From Bacteroidales bacterium (GTDB lineage Bacteria > Bacteroidota > Bacteroidia > Bacteroidales > UBA3824): DNA of 13,228 bases. The stretch spans positions 1-13,228 of the forward strand of contig JAEEXW010000037.1 of assembly GCA_016287995.1 (NCBI GenBank). The letters run 5' to 3'. Within the stretch, counting starts at the first letter, position 1; the number at the start of each line of letters is the position of its first letter. A program made the position numbers and the translations under genes. The notes under the pieces were generated by a model, which worked only from the letters and a program-made list of their open reading frames with translations, had not been told where the DNA came from and did no database searches. Of the stretch, positions 1-7,225 are shown in pieces.

Positions 1-1577
1 GCGTTATACAGCAAAGGCACTATAAGTCTATGAGTTACTAACGTTCCCGATTTTTCGTCCAAGGGCGTGTAAAAAACGTAAAACTTGCCCGCTTTATAAC
101 TATTTGCCGAAAGAATTTTTTTGTAAGAATCCGTTTCCAAAATTGTTTCTTCCGAAAGATAAGAATTTTGTGTAGAATTAAAATATCTGTTAATTACCGG
201 CAAATCAACGTTTTCAGGCACGGATTTTATGGCGTTTTTTAATAGCAGAGACTGTTTGTTGAAGTTTGCAATTCTGCATTTTAATGTGTCTTTGCTTGTA
301 AAAGTGTTGCACATCAAAAGCGATAACAAGTGATTGTAACTGTCGATGTTTCCAGAAAAAGACGGTACAAAAACTGCGTTTCCGCCCATTGAGACAAAAC
401 TTTGAATTTTGTTGCTTAGTGTTGAAGAAATATTTTCTTTTTTGTTGATGATAACAGTCTGGTATTCAAGTAGATTGTCAATATCATCGCCGGAGGAAAA
501 TTCAACGGAAAAATTTTTGTCCTTTTTAAAAAGTGCATCAAAATATTTGTTGGATGTTTCGTCGGAAATGATGAGGATTTTTTTTACGGAATCTATCTTG
601 TAACCGAAATACAAATCATCGTCATAACTTACGGGAAAATCCGAAACCGAAACCCTGCCGCGCACAAGATTTTTTTCGGTGTTGACGTATTTGAGGGTTA
701 TCTGTTTTTTCTCGTATGGGTTTATGTCAAAAGTTTCGGCGCATTTGCTGCTGTTATTGATGTAAAGTTTTAACGGTACGTTTTTAGCGGGCTTAACTCC
801 GTAGTTTCTTACCGTTACAAGTATTTCTTCTTCCGACCCCGTTAATCTATAAGGAGTTAAAAATTCCACCGTATCAACCGAAATGTTGTTTTGACTTTCG
901 GACTCAATTTTTACAAGATTGATTGAAAGCAGAGAGTCGTTTTCCAAAGCCGAAAAGTCGCAAATATTTTTCTGAAAGTCTGAAATTACAAAAACAGTCT
1001 TTTTAGAATTTATGTCAACATCTTGAAAACTAAGATTTTGTAAGGCTTTTCTGATTGCCTGTCCTATTGACGGTGTTTTTGGAGTAGTTTTTAACTCTTC
1101 CAAAAATCCGCGTATACCGTCCGCATTGACAAGGCGGTTGTGTTGTGCTGAAAAACCGTTGTCAATAAACAAAAACTGCGTACCCAAAGGAAAAGCACCA
1201 ACAATTTCCAAGGCTTTGTTTTTGGCTTTTTCGAGATTAAGACCCGCGATTTCGCCTGCCTGCATACTAAACGAATTGTCGATATAAATTATAGGCGGAG
1301 CGTTTTTTATTGTGCTTAAACCGTTTGAAACACCGCTTGTGGAAATTACCGGTTCAGCAAAGGATATAACAAGACATGCGATAACCGCCATTCTTAAAAC
1401 CATCAGCAAAATCTGTTTCAAAACAGACCTTTTGCGGGTAATGTTTTTAAGGTTTTGCAAAAATCTGACATCGCTAAAATATACTGTTTTGTAACGCCTG
1501 AAATTAAAAAGATGTATTACAGGCGGTATTAGAACGGCAAAACCCGCCCAAAGAAAAACCGCATTAAGAAACTGCAT
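1..1577 (-). CDS. BatA-domain vWA membrane protein (C-terminus beyond window edge)
   Basis: The frame stays open from the ATG at 1577 to the left edge, giving 525 residues with no stop, so the C-terminus is missing. The N-terminus is typical of the aerotolerance-regulator (BatA N-terminal) family. A first membrane helix (about 6-24) is followed by a HLFNFRRYK motif, a VYFSDVRFLQNL segment and a second helix (about 55-75). A von Willebrand A-like domain follows from about residue 96. It carries an intact MIDAS-type D-x-S-x-S motif (D100, S102, S104 in YIDNSFSM) and a later VISDF strand. The region after about residue 215 looks like beta-rich extracytoplasmic sequence, but I do not recognise a domain there. 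Family members are inner-membrane proteins of Bacteroidota with poorly defined roles, and membership does not prove aerotolerance. The start is firm: ATG overlaps the upstream gene's stop as TAATG, so translation is probably coupled. Confidence 0.85.
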   Translation of the reverse strand, partial: MQFLNAVFLWAGFAVLIPPVIHLFNFRRYKTVYFSDVRFLQNLKNITRKRSVLKQILLMVLRMAVIACLVISFAEPVISTSGVSNGLSTIKNAPPIIYIDNSFSMQAGEIAGLNLEKAKNKALEIVGAFPLGTQFLFIDNGFSAQHNRLVNADGIRGFLEELKTTPKTPSIGQAIRKALQNLSFQDVDINSKKTVFVISDFQKNICDFSALENDSLLSINLVKIESESQNNISVDTVEFLTPYRLTGSEEEILVTVRNYGVKPAKNVPLKLYINNSSKCAETFDINPYEKKQITLKYVNTEKNLVRGRVSVSDFPVSYDDDLYFGYKIDSVKKILIISDETSNKYFDALFKKDKNFSVEFSSGDDIDNLLEYQTVIINKKENISSTLSNKIQSFVSMGGNAVFVPSFSGNIDSYNHLLSLLMCNTFTSKDTLKCRIANFNKQSLLLKNAIKSVPENVDLPVINRYFNSTQNSYLSEETILETDSYKKILSANSYKAGKFYVFYTPLDEKSGTLVTHRLIVPLLYN

Positions 1578-2146
1578 TACTTGTCTTTATAAATAACGTT
1601 TTTTACTAACGTCAAAATACTCTCGTTTCTTGAATTCATACAAACAACGTTGTTGAAAATTCCGTCGGGATTGTTTGCAATTGCGTTGTAGAGTTTCAAA
1701 ATGCCGTCCATAGCGTCCTCTATGTATTCTATCATTTGCGTGTCCGAAAAGAATGTCGTAATTCCTCTGTAATGCGGAAATATTGTACCAACTCCGCCTC
1801 TAAACGAAGAATATCCTTGTTCGGGTTCGGTAATCCAATCAGAGAGTTCGTGTCTGAAAAATTTCTGGTATTGTAATCTTAGTTCGGGGTTGATACCGTT
1901 TGTCCTTACCAAAACGTTAACTCCGACATGACTGTAAGTATGTCCTTCTATTTCTTCGGTTTTGAAAAATCCGGCGTTGAAACCGAAAACATACTGCATT
2001 TCTTCGCGTGTGAATCCCAGCCCGTAAAAAAACCATTCATCGCTTATGCGCTGGTGGGTGTATTTTCCGAGTTTGTTTTGGAAACATTCTCTGACACTTT
2101 GAATTATTTTTCTGCGTCTCTCTTTTATTTCTTCCGATTCAATCAT
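1577..2146 (-). CDS. Conserved-looking hypothetical protein, 189 aa
   Basis: I do not recognise this protein. It is soluble, with no signal peptide or membrane helix. The N-terminus is charged and helical (EEIKERRRKII). The middle is rich in aromatic residues and glycine (EWFFYGLGFTREEMQYVFGFNAGFF), followed by HTYSHVGVNVLVRTN and GGVGTIFPHYRGITTFFSD. The C-terminal part looks helical. Its composition and codon use match its neighbours, and the frame opposite (1928-2269, plus) gives a protein-like sequence only by chance. It lies between a SpoIIE-type phosphatase gene and the BatA-domain gene on the same strand, and its TAA overlaps the next ATG as TAATG. A GAGG sequence sits just upstream of the ATG. 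The coupling suggests a role linked to the BatA-type protein, but this is inference. Confidence 0.75.
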   Translation of the reverse strand: MIESEEIKERRRKIIQSVRECFQNKLGKYTHQRISDEWFFYGLGFTREEMQYVFGFNAGFFKTEEIEGHTYSHVGVNVLVRTNGINPELRLQYQKFFRHELSDWITEPEQGYSSFRGGVGTIFPHYRGITTFFSDTQMIEYIEDAMDGILKLYNAIANNPDGIFNNVVCMNSRNESILTLVKNVIYKDK

Positions 2147-2166
2147 TTCCTCAAAATTTTAGTTTA

Positions 2167-2198
2167 CAAAGTAAGAAAAACAATTTTAAACAAGCAAA
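2167..2198 (-). promoter_or_regulatory. Candidate Bacteroidota promoter for the 189-aa/BatA pair
   Basis: Read on the minus strand, TTTG (2195-2198) is followed after 20 bases by TTACTTTG (2167-2174). This is close to the Bacteroidota -33/-7 arrangement TTTG-N19-20-TAnnTTTG, with one mismatch in the -7 box. The ATG at 2146 lies about 20 bases downstream, giving a short leader. The signal would let the 189-aa gene and the BatA-domain gene be transcribed separately from the phosphatase gene before them. The region is very A/T-rich, so chance matches are possible. Confidence 0.4.
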
Positions 2199-2221
2199 TT
2201 TTTTGCCTAATTTTTTTTATC

Positions 2222-4168
2222 TTAATTTTTTTTATTTTCAAAAAGACTTTTTGCCCGGATTCCAACTAAAAGAACATCGTCTACCTGCTCTACTCCGGAC
2301 TTCCAGTTGTTGAAACTTTCGAGGTATTTTTCCCTTTGGGTTTTTAAGTCGTATTCTGCAAAGTCTTTCATTATTTTTCTCATTCTAAATTTGGTAAATT
2401 TTTCCGTTTTGATGTTGATTTGGTCGGTGTAACCGTCAGAAAACATGTAAATTACATCGTTGTCTTTTAAGTCCAAAACCGTTTGGCGGAATGCCACTTC
2501 TCTGTGATACCAGCCTATCGGGTTGCGGTCGGCTTTTATGGTTACGACCTCGGAATTTTCAGCCTTTAAAATCATCAAATCTATATATGCACCTGCATAT
2601 TTTGCCTCTTTTGTTTCTTTGTCAGCGATAACGATTCCTATATCCATACCGTCCATTGACGAGGTGGAATCGCCTGTCTGATTTAAAGTTTGAACGACTT
2701 TTATTTTTAAGAGTTCCAACACCATTTCGGGTTCGGTAAATCTGTCAATGTAACTAAAAATTTCGTTTAGGAAAGTGATGTTCAAAACGCTTAAAAACGC
2801 TGCCGGCACGCCGTGTCCTGTGCAGTCAGCAACGGCTACAACACGTCTTGCGCCCAAATCCCTTACGTAATAGAAGTCGCCCGAAACAACGTCTTTGGGT
2901 TGGTAAATCACAAAAAAATCCGTCAAAACTTTATGTATGTCAATGCTTCCTCTGATTATCAAGCGTTGAAGCCGAGAGGCGTATGTCAGCGAAGAGTTTA
3001 TGTTTTCAGTGTATTCTTCCAACATCGCTTTTTGATGCATGATTTTTTCGTTCTGCTTGTTGACTATTTTGTTGCGGTTGGAAGTCTTTTTCATAAAAAT
3101 TCCCAGCAGTATACTCAATATCAAGAGAACAAAAGCCGCTATACCTAAGATTGTCAATTGGTTGGTTTGAAGATGGGTTTCTTCGGTAAGAGTATTTATT
3201 GTTTTTTTCTGATCGTCGTTTTTGAGATAACTTTCAAGTTCGTTGATTTGACGGAGGTTTTCGCTGTTGAGTATTTGGTCGCGGAGTTTGTTGTAAGTTT
3301 CAAGATAGTTGAACGCAGCACGAAAATCGTCCTGTTTTTTGAAAACTTTTGAATAAAGCATAAAAATTCTGCATTTCAAAATACTGTTGTTTGCATAATA
3401 AACCATCGCCGTATCAAGGTAACATTGCGCAAACTGGTCGTTGTTTTGACTAAGACAGAGTTCTGCCATGTTGACGTAACCTTGTGCCATAACTTCTTGA
3501 TTATCGGCTATATCGCCCCAAGTTATGGCGCATTGAAAATCTGATGCAGCCTGCAAAGTGTCTTTGCAGGACAAATCCAAAACGCCTTTGTTGTTGTAGA
3601 CCATTCCCATGCCGTCAAAACAGTTTTTTTGCATATAGAGTTTGAGGGCTTTGTCGTAAAGTACAAAGGCTTTGGCATACTGTCCTTGATGTACCGTTAT
3701 TAATGCCAACTCGTTGCAGGCAGCGGCAGTTGCAAAAGTATCTTGGGTGAGTTCGCTAAGTTTTCTGCAACGGTCAAAATATTTTGCCGCCCGTCCCATA
3801 TATCTTGTTCGGCTGTGTAGCGAAAGCCCTATCGAATTGGCAACGGCAAAGTATGATTTAGCCGCTAAAAAACAAGCACGTTTTCTGATTTTAAGACAGT
3901 TAGCGGATTCTCTGAGATGTACGCTCTCGTTGTGGGTACTATCAGTGACGTTTGAATAACGGTTCAAGTATTTTATGGCAAGTAGCGCATTTTCTATGGT
4001 TTGGTCGAGAGAGGCGTATTTTGCCTTTTCTGCCAATTCCAAATAGTATGCAGCCGTGTCATAATCGGCTTTGTTGCCCTCTGTCGTAGGGTTTTGAGCC
4101 GAAACGTGCGGACAAAAAAGTACTGCTGTCAGTAGCAAAAAATATATATGGGATATAACGAATTTCAT
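2222..4168 (-). CDS. TPR-containing SpoIIE/PP2C-type serine phosphatase, membrane-anchored
   Basis: This 648-aa protein has a signal peptide or N-terminal anchor (residues 1-25, ending HVSAQ). A helical region of TPR-like repeats follows at about 35-300, for example CNELALITVHQGQYAKAFVLYDKALKLY. A single transmembrane helix lies at about 339-358, then a helical linker at about 360-400, then a SpoIIE-type PP2C phosphatase domain from about 415 to 640. Metal-binding acidic positions appear intact: SGDF (D431), VADCTGHG (D448), FSDG (D578) and VDDV (D630/D631). The domain order predicts periplasmic TPRs sensing a ligand or partner and a cytoplasmic phosphatase output, probably acting on an anti-sigma-factor antagonist or similar phosphoprotein. 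No kinase or antagonist gene is visible nearby. This architecture is common in Bacteroidota, but its substrates are generally unknown. The start is supported by the signal peptide. Confidence 0.88.
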   Translation of the reverse strand: MKFVISHIYFLLLTAVLFCPHVSAQNPTTEGNKADYDTAAYYLELAEKAKYASLDQTIENALLAIKYLNRYSNVTDSTHNESVHLRESANCLKIRKRACFLAAKSYFAVANSIGLSLHSRTRYMGRAAKYFDRCRKLSELTQDTFATAAACNELALITVHQGQYAKAFVLYDKALKLYMQKNCFDGMGMVYNNKGVLDLSCKDTLQAASDFQCAITWGDIADNQEVMAQGYVNMAELCLSQNNDQFAQCYLDTAMVYYANNSILKCRIFMLYSKVFKKQDDFRAAFNYLETYNKLRDQILNSENLRQINELESYLKNDDQKKTINTLTEETHLQTNQLTILGIAAFVLLILSILLGIFMKKTSNRNKIVNKQNEKIMHQKAMLEEYTENINSSLTYASRLQRLIIRGSIDIHKVLTDFFVIYQPKDVVSGDFYYVRDLGARRVVAVADCTGHGVPAAFLSVLNITFLNEIFSYIDRFTEPEMVLELLKIKVVQTLNQTGDSTSSMDGMDIGIVIADKETKEAKYAGAYIDLMILKAENSEVVTIKADRNPIGWYHREVAFRQTVLDLKDNDVIYMFSDGYTDQINIKTEKFTKFRMRKIMKDFAEYDLKTQREKYLESFNNWKSGVEQVDDVLLVGIRAKSLFENKKN

Positions 4169-4193
4169 AATTTATGTTCGTTGTTTGATATAA

Positions 4194-4201
4194 CAAAAAT
4201 A
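4194..4201 (-). promoter_or_regulatory. Candidate -7 element for the SpoIIE-type phosphatase gene
   Basis: The minus strand reads TATTTTTG, an exact match to the Bacteroidota TAnnTTTG -7 consensus. It lies about 25 bases upstream of the phosphatase ATG at 4168. I see no clear TTTG at the expected -33 spacing, so the call rests on the -7 box and its position in a 105-base divergent spacer. Confidence 0.4.
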
Positions 4202-4237
4202 ATTCCTTTTTCTCTTTACCGAAAGAAAAAAAATGTG

Positions 4238-4245
4238 TAATTTTG
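4238..4245 (+). promoter_or_regulatory. Candidate -7 element for the rfbA operon
   Basis: TAATTTTG matches the Bacteroidota TAnnTTTG -7 consensus and lies 28 bases upstream of the rfbA ATG at 4274. The leader would be about 20 bases long with no Shine-Dalgarno sequence, which is usual in this phylum. No convincing -33 TTTG is visible. It faces the candidate minus-strand -7 box at 4194-4201, making the spacer a divergent promoter region. Confidence 0.45.
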
Positions 4246-4273
4246 CAACAAAAATTTAAAAATTAATTCGCTT

Positions 4274-5161
4274 ATGAAAGGAATTATTCTTGCAGGCGGT
4301 TCGGGAACACGCCTTTATCCTATCACAAAAGTTATTTCAAAACAACTTTTGCCGGTTTATGACAAACCGATGATTTATTATCCGCTTTCTACGTTGATGT
4401 TAGCGGGAATAAAAGAAATTCTAATTATTTCAACGCCTTGGGATTTGCCGCTTTTTGAGCGTATGCTCGGCACAGGCGAAGATTGGGGACTGAAATTTTC
4501 ATACGCAGAACAACCTCGCCCCGAAGGTCTTGCGCAGGCCTTTATTATCGGTAAAGATTTTATCGGTGATGATGATGCATGTCTTGTTTTAGGCGACAAT
4601 ATTTTCTACGGACACGGACTTCCCGCAATTCTTCACCATGCAAGACAGCGTGTTGAAAAAGAGCATATTGCAACGGTCTTCGGTTATTCGGTTACCGACC
4701 CCGAAAGATACGGCGTTATCGCTTTTGACAAGGACGGCAAGGCAACTTCAATCGAGGAAAAACCCGAAAAACCGAAATCAAATTACGCCGTTGTAGGACT
4801 TTATTTCTATCCTAACGACGTCATAAAAATCGCTTCTGAAATCAAACCGTCAAAACGCGGCGAACTCGAAATCACAACCGTCAACCAAAAATATCTTGAA
4901 CAAAACCGTCTCGGTGTTGAACTTATGGGTCGCGGTTTTGCTTGGCTTGATACCGGAACGCACGAATCTTTGAACGAAGCCGGCTCGTTTATTCAGACAA
5001 TTGAAACTCGTCAAGGCTTAAAAATTTCATGTATCGAAGAAATCGCTTATTCTCTTGGCTATATTTCAGCAGAGAAACTTCTTAGCCTTGCAAAAGTTAT
5101 GGAGAAAAACGATTACGGTAAATATCTTATTCGTTTGGCAGAATCAAAATTAAAAAAATAA
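4274..5161 (+). CDS. rfbA: Glucose-1-phosphate thymidylyltransferase (RmlA/RfbA)
   Basis: The enzyme joins glucose 1-phosphate and dTTP to give dTDP-glucose and pyrophosphate, the first step towards dTDP-L-rhamnose and other dTDP-sugars. The protein has 295 residues, a full-length match to the family. It opens with the nucleotide-binding loop LAGGSGTRLYP (residues 6-16), followed by SKQLLPVYDKPMIYYPLSTLMLAGI (22-46), both diagnostic of RmlA. Metal and substrate positions are visible as LGDN (D108), IEEKP (about 160-164), GELEITTVN and WLDTGTH (D226). It is the first gene of a plus-strand run with rfbC, ugd and an MFS transporter. rfbB and rfbD, needed to complete dTDP-rhamnose, are not in the window. 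The ATG start is placed by the conserved MKGIILAGG N-terminus. Confidence 0.97.
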   Translation: MKGIILAGGSGTRLYPITKVISKQLLPVYDKPMIYYPLSTLMLAGIKEILIISTPWDLPLFERMLGTGEDWGLKFSYAEQPRPEGLAQAFIIGKDFIGDDDACLVLGDNIFYGHGLPAILHHARQRVEKEHIATVFGYSVTDPERYGVIAFDKDGKATSIEEKPEKPKSNYAVVGLYFYPNDVIKIASEIKPSKRGELEITTVNQKYLEQNRLGVELMGRGFAWLDTGTHESLNEAGSFIQTIETRQGLKISCIEEIAYSLGYISAEKLLSLAKVMEKNDYGKYLIRLAESKLKK

Positions 5162-5166
5162 TTAAT

Positions 5167-5220
5167 TGGAGTGCAGGCTTCCAGCCTGCTTTTTACGCGG
5201 GCAGGGATGCCCACATTCCA
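5167..5220. repeat. REP-like GC-rich palindromic element
   Basis: This 54-base spacer element is much richer in G and C than the flanking DNA. It holds two hairpins. GCAGGC (5173-5178) pairs with GCCTGC (5184-5189) around a TTCCA loop, and GGGCA (5199-5203) pairs with TGCCC (5208-5212) around GGGA. The ends, TGGAGTG (5167-5173) and CATTCCA (5214-5220), are inverted repeats with one mismatch, so the whole unit is an imperfect palindrome. It resembles short intergenic palindromes that I recall being dispersed in many bacterial genomes and mis-translated as N-terminal extensions of genes. The first hairpin is followed by TTTTT (5190-5194), so it could also weaken transcription from rfbA into rfbC. 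Confidence 0.65.
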
Positions 5221-5234
5221 TAAAAAAAATAAAA

Positions 5235-5807
5235 ATGAACTTTATAAAAACAGAAATAGAAGGACTTTTAGTAATTGAGCCGAAAGTAATAGGCGATTCA
5301 CGCGGTTATTTTTGCGAGACGTTCAAAAAAGAACTTTTTGAACAAAACGCAGGACAAGTAAATTTTGTTCAAGAGAACGAATCGATGTCGTCTTTTGGCG
5401 TCTTGAGAGGTTTGCATATTCAAAGACCGCCTTACACTCAGGCAAAACTCGTTAGCGTGCCGCTCGGGAAAGTGATTGACGTTGCAGTTGATGTCAGGAC
5501 GGATTCTCCGACGTTCGGGAAATACGTGGCAGTGGAACTCTCTGAGGAAAACAAACGCAGATTTTGGATTCCGAGAGGATTTTTGCACGGATTTGTGGTC
5601 TTGAGTGAGAAAGCAATTTTTCAATATAAAGTTGACAATGTTTATAACAAAGAGTCGGAATTTGGAAATATTTTCTCTGACCCGGCAATCGGCATTGACT
5701 GGAAACTATCGAAAGACAAAATGCTTTTGAGTGATAAAGATTTAGTTTTGCCGCAACTCAAAAAAGAGAATTTTTTCACCACAGCAGAATACAAAACGAA
5801 TAACTAA
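5235..5807 (+). CDS. rfbC: dTDP-4-dehydrorhamnose 3,5-epimerase (RmlC)
   Basis: The enzyme epimerises dTDP-4-keto-6-deoxyglucose at C3 and C5 on the way to dTDP-L-rhamnose. I start it at the ATG at 5235, giving 190 residues, the usual RmlC length. The same frame can be extended upstream to a TTG at 5166, but that adds 23 residues encoded by the REP-like repeat and unlike any RmlC N-terminus. Family marks are the GDSRGYFCETF segment (20-30), FVQENES (44-50), RGLHIQ with the catalytic-type His61 (58-63), the cupin strands KLVSVPLGKVIDVAVDVR (71-88), and IPRGFLHGF (112-120). Tyr131 in FQYKV is in the expected place for the second catalytic residue. Most relatives have RGLHYQ or RGLHFQ, so Ile62 is a mild variant. 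The 5162-5234 spacer separates it from rfbA, and ugd follows after 27 bases. Confidence 0.95.
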   Translation: MNFIKTEIEGLLVIEPKVIGDSRGYFCETFKKELFEQNAGQVNFVQENESMSSFGVLRGLHIQRPPYTQAKLVSVPLGKVIDVAVDVRTDSPTFGKYVAVELSEENKRRFWIPRGFLHGFVVLSEKAIFQYKVDNVYNKESEFGNIFSDPAIGIDWKLSKDKMLLSDKDLVLPQLKKENFFTTAEYKTNN

Positions 5808-5834
5808 TAATTTTTTGAAACAAAATATAAAAAA

Positions 5835-7223
5835 ATGATAAAAAACATTTGCTGTATTGGAGCGGGATATGTCGGCGGACCAACGATGACGGTTATGGCG
5901 TATAAATGTCCTGAAATAAAAATCACAGTCGTTGACATGAATGCAAAAAGAATTGCAGATTGGAACAGCGATGATTTAACCAAAATTCCTGTTTTTGAAC
6001 CCGGACTTGCTGACCTTGTAAAAGAGGTTCGCGGCAAAAACTTGTTTTTTTCAACTGAGGTTGACAAAGCAATCGATGAGGCGGACATGATTTTTATGTC
6101 CGTTAACACTCCGACAAAAGAGTACGGAAAAGGTGCAGGAATGGCGGCTGACTTAAAGTATATCGAACTTTGCGCACGTCAGATTGCACGTGTTTCAAAA
6201 AGCGATAAAATCGTGGTTGAAAAATCAACTCTTCCCGTCCGCACGGCTGAGGCGATACGCTCAATTCTCGACAATACTGGAAATCATGTAAAGTTTCAAA
6301 TACTTTCTAACCCGGAATTTTTGGCGGAAGGAACGGCTATCAACGACCTTTTGAATGCTGACAGAGTGTTAATCGGCGGACTTCAAACCACCGAAGGCAA
6401 AGCCGCAATCGAAGAACTGACAGCAATTTATGCTCATTGGATTCCAAGAGAAAGAATTATTCAAACCAACGTTTGGTCGAGCGAACTTTCAAAACTTACG
6501 GCAAACGCATTTTTGGCACAGAGAATTTCGTCAATAAATTCGCTTTCAGCACTTTGCGAAAAAACGGAGGCTGATGTTACCGAAGTTGCAAAAGCAATCG
6601 GCGCAGATTCAAGAATTGGAAACAAATTTTTGACGGCATCAGTTGGTTTTGGCGGTTCATGTTTCCAAAAAGACCTTTTGAACTTAGTTTATATTTGTCA
6701 TTCGCTTGGTTTAGAAGAAGTTGCAGAATATTGGAATCAGGTTATTAAGATGAACAACTACCAAAAACACCGCTTTGCTGACAATATCATCACCACCTTA
6801 TATAATACGGTGTCAGCAAAGAAAATCGCATTTTTAGGCTGGGCATTCAAGAAAAATACCAACGATACAAGGGAAACTCCCGCAATGTACGTTGCAGATT
6901 ATTTGTTGGAGGATTTGGCTAACATTGAGGTTTACGACCCGAAAGTTACTGAAACTCAAATGTATATTGACATAAATCATCTTAACACCAGAGATGACAG
7001 CGTTAATCACAAACAATTGAAAATGACCTCAGACCCGTATGAAGCCTGCAAAAACGCTCATGCAGTTGTGATTTTGACGGAGTGGGACGAGTTCAAGACG
7101 TTGGACTGGAAAAAAATTCACGACAACATGATGAAACCCGCTTTCATTTTTGACGGCAGAAACATTCTCAAACGTCAAGAAATGGAAAGTTTAGGTTTTA
7201 ACTATCACGGAATCGGAAGGTAA
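5835..7223 (+). CDS. ugd: UDP-glucose 6-dehydrogenase
   Basis: The enzyme oxidises UDP-glucose twice with NAD+ to UDP-glucuronate, a precursor for acidic capsule or exopolysaccharide sugars. The protein has 462 residues. A Rossmann fold opens it with IGAGYVGGPT (8-17). SVNTPT (89-94) and EKSTLPVRTAEAI (129-141) are family signatures. The catalytic centre is intact: GFGGSCFQKD with nucleophile Cys276, plus Lys220 and Asp280. As far as I recall, these have the same numbers in the human enzyme. The GGPTM motif and this register place it closer to the animal-type UGDH branch than to the short TuaD/Ugd type. The C-terminal UDP-binding domain contains FLGWAFKKNTNDTRETPA (333-350). It follows rfbC by 27 bases and precedes the MFS gene by only 2 bases, so co-transcription is likely. 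Confidence 0.96.
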   Translation: MIKNICCIGAGYVGGPTMTVMAYKCPEIKITVVDMNAKRIADWNSDDLTKIPVFEPGLADLVKEVRGKNLFFSTEVDKAIDEADMIFMSVNTPTKEYGKGAGMAADLKYIELCARQIARVSKSDKIVVEKSTLPVRTAEAIRSILDNTGNHVKFQILSNPEFLAEGTAINDLLNADRVLIGGLQTTEGKAAIEELTAIYAHWIPRERIIQTNVWSSELSKLTANAFLAQRISSINSLSALCEKTEADVTEVAKAIGADSRIGNKFLTASVGFGGSCFQKDLLNLVYICHSLGLEEVAEYWNQVIKMNNYQKHRFADNIITTLYNTVSAKKIAFLGWAFKKNTNDTRETPAMYVADYLLEDLANIEVYDPKVTETQMYIDINHLNTRDDSVNHKQLKMTSDPYEACKNAHAVVILTEWDEFKTLDWKKIHDNMMKPAFIFDGRNILKRQEMESLGFNYHGIGR

Positions 7224-7225
7224 AA

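Noticed and set aside
2195..2207. GCAAA/TTTGC hairpin after the phosphatase gene as a terminator
   Set aside because: The 5-bp A/T-rich stem is too weak, has no suitable U-tract on the minus strand, and is expected by chance in such sequence.
1928..2269. Plus-strand 113-codon open frame
   Set aside because: It lies opposite the 189-aa gene and the end of the phosphatase gene, is Phe-rich and low in complexity, and has no domain signal. It is a shadow of the minus-strand genes.
5166..5234. A 23-residue N-terminal extension of rfbC starting at TTG 5166
   Set aside because: It is encoded by the palindromic repeat, has no counterpart in RmlC proteins, and the ATG at 5235 gives the normal N-terminus.
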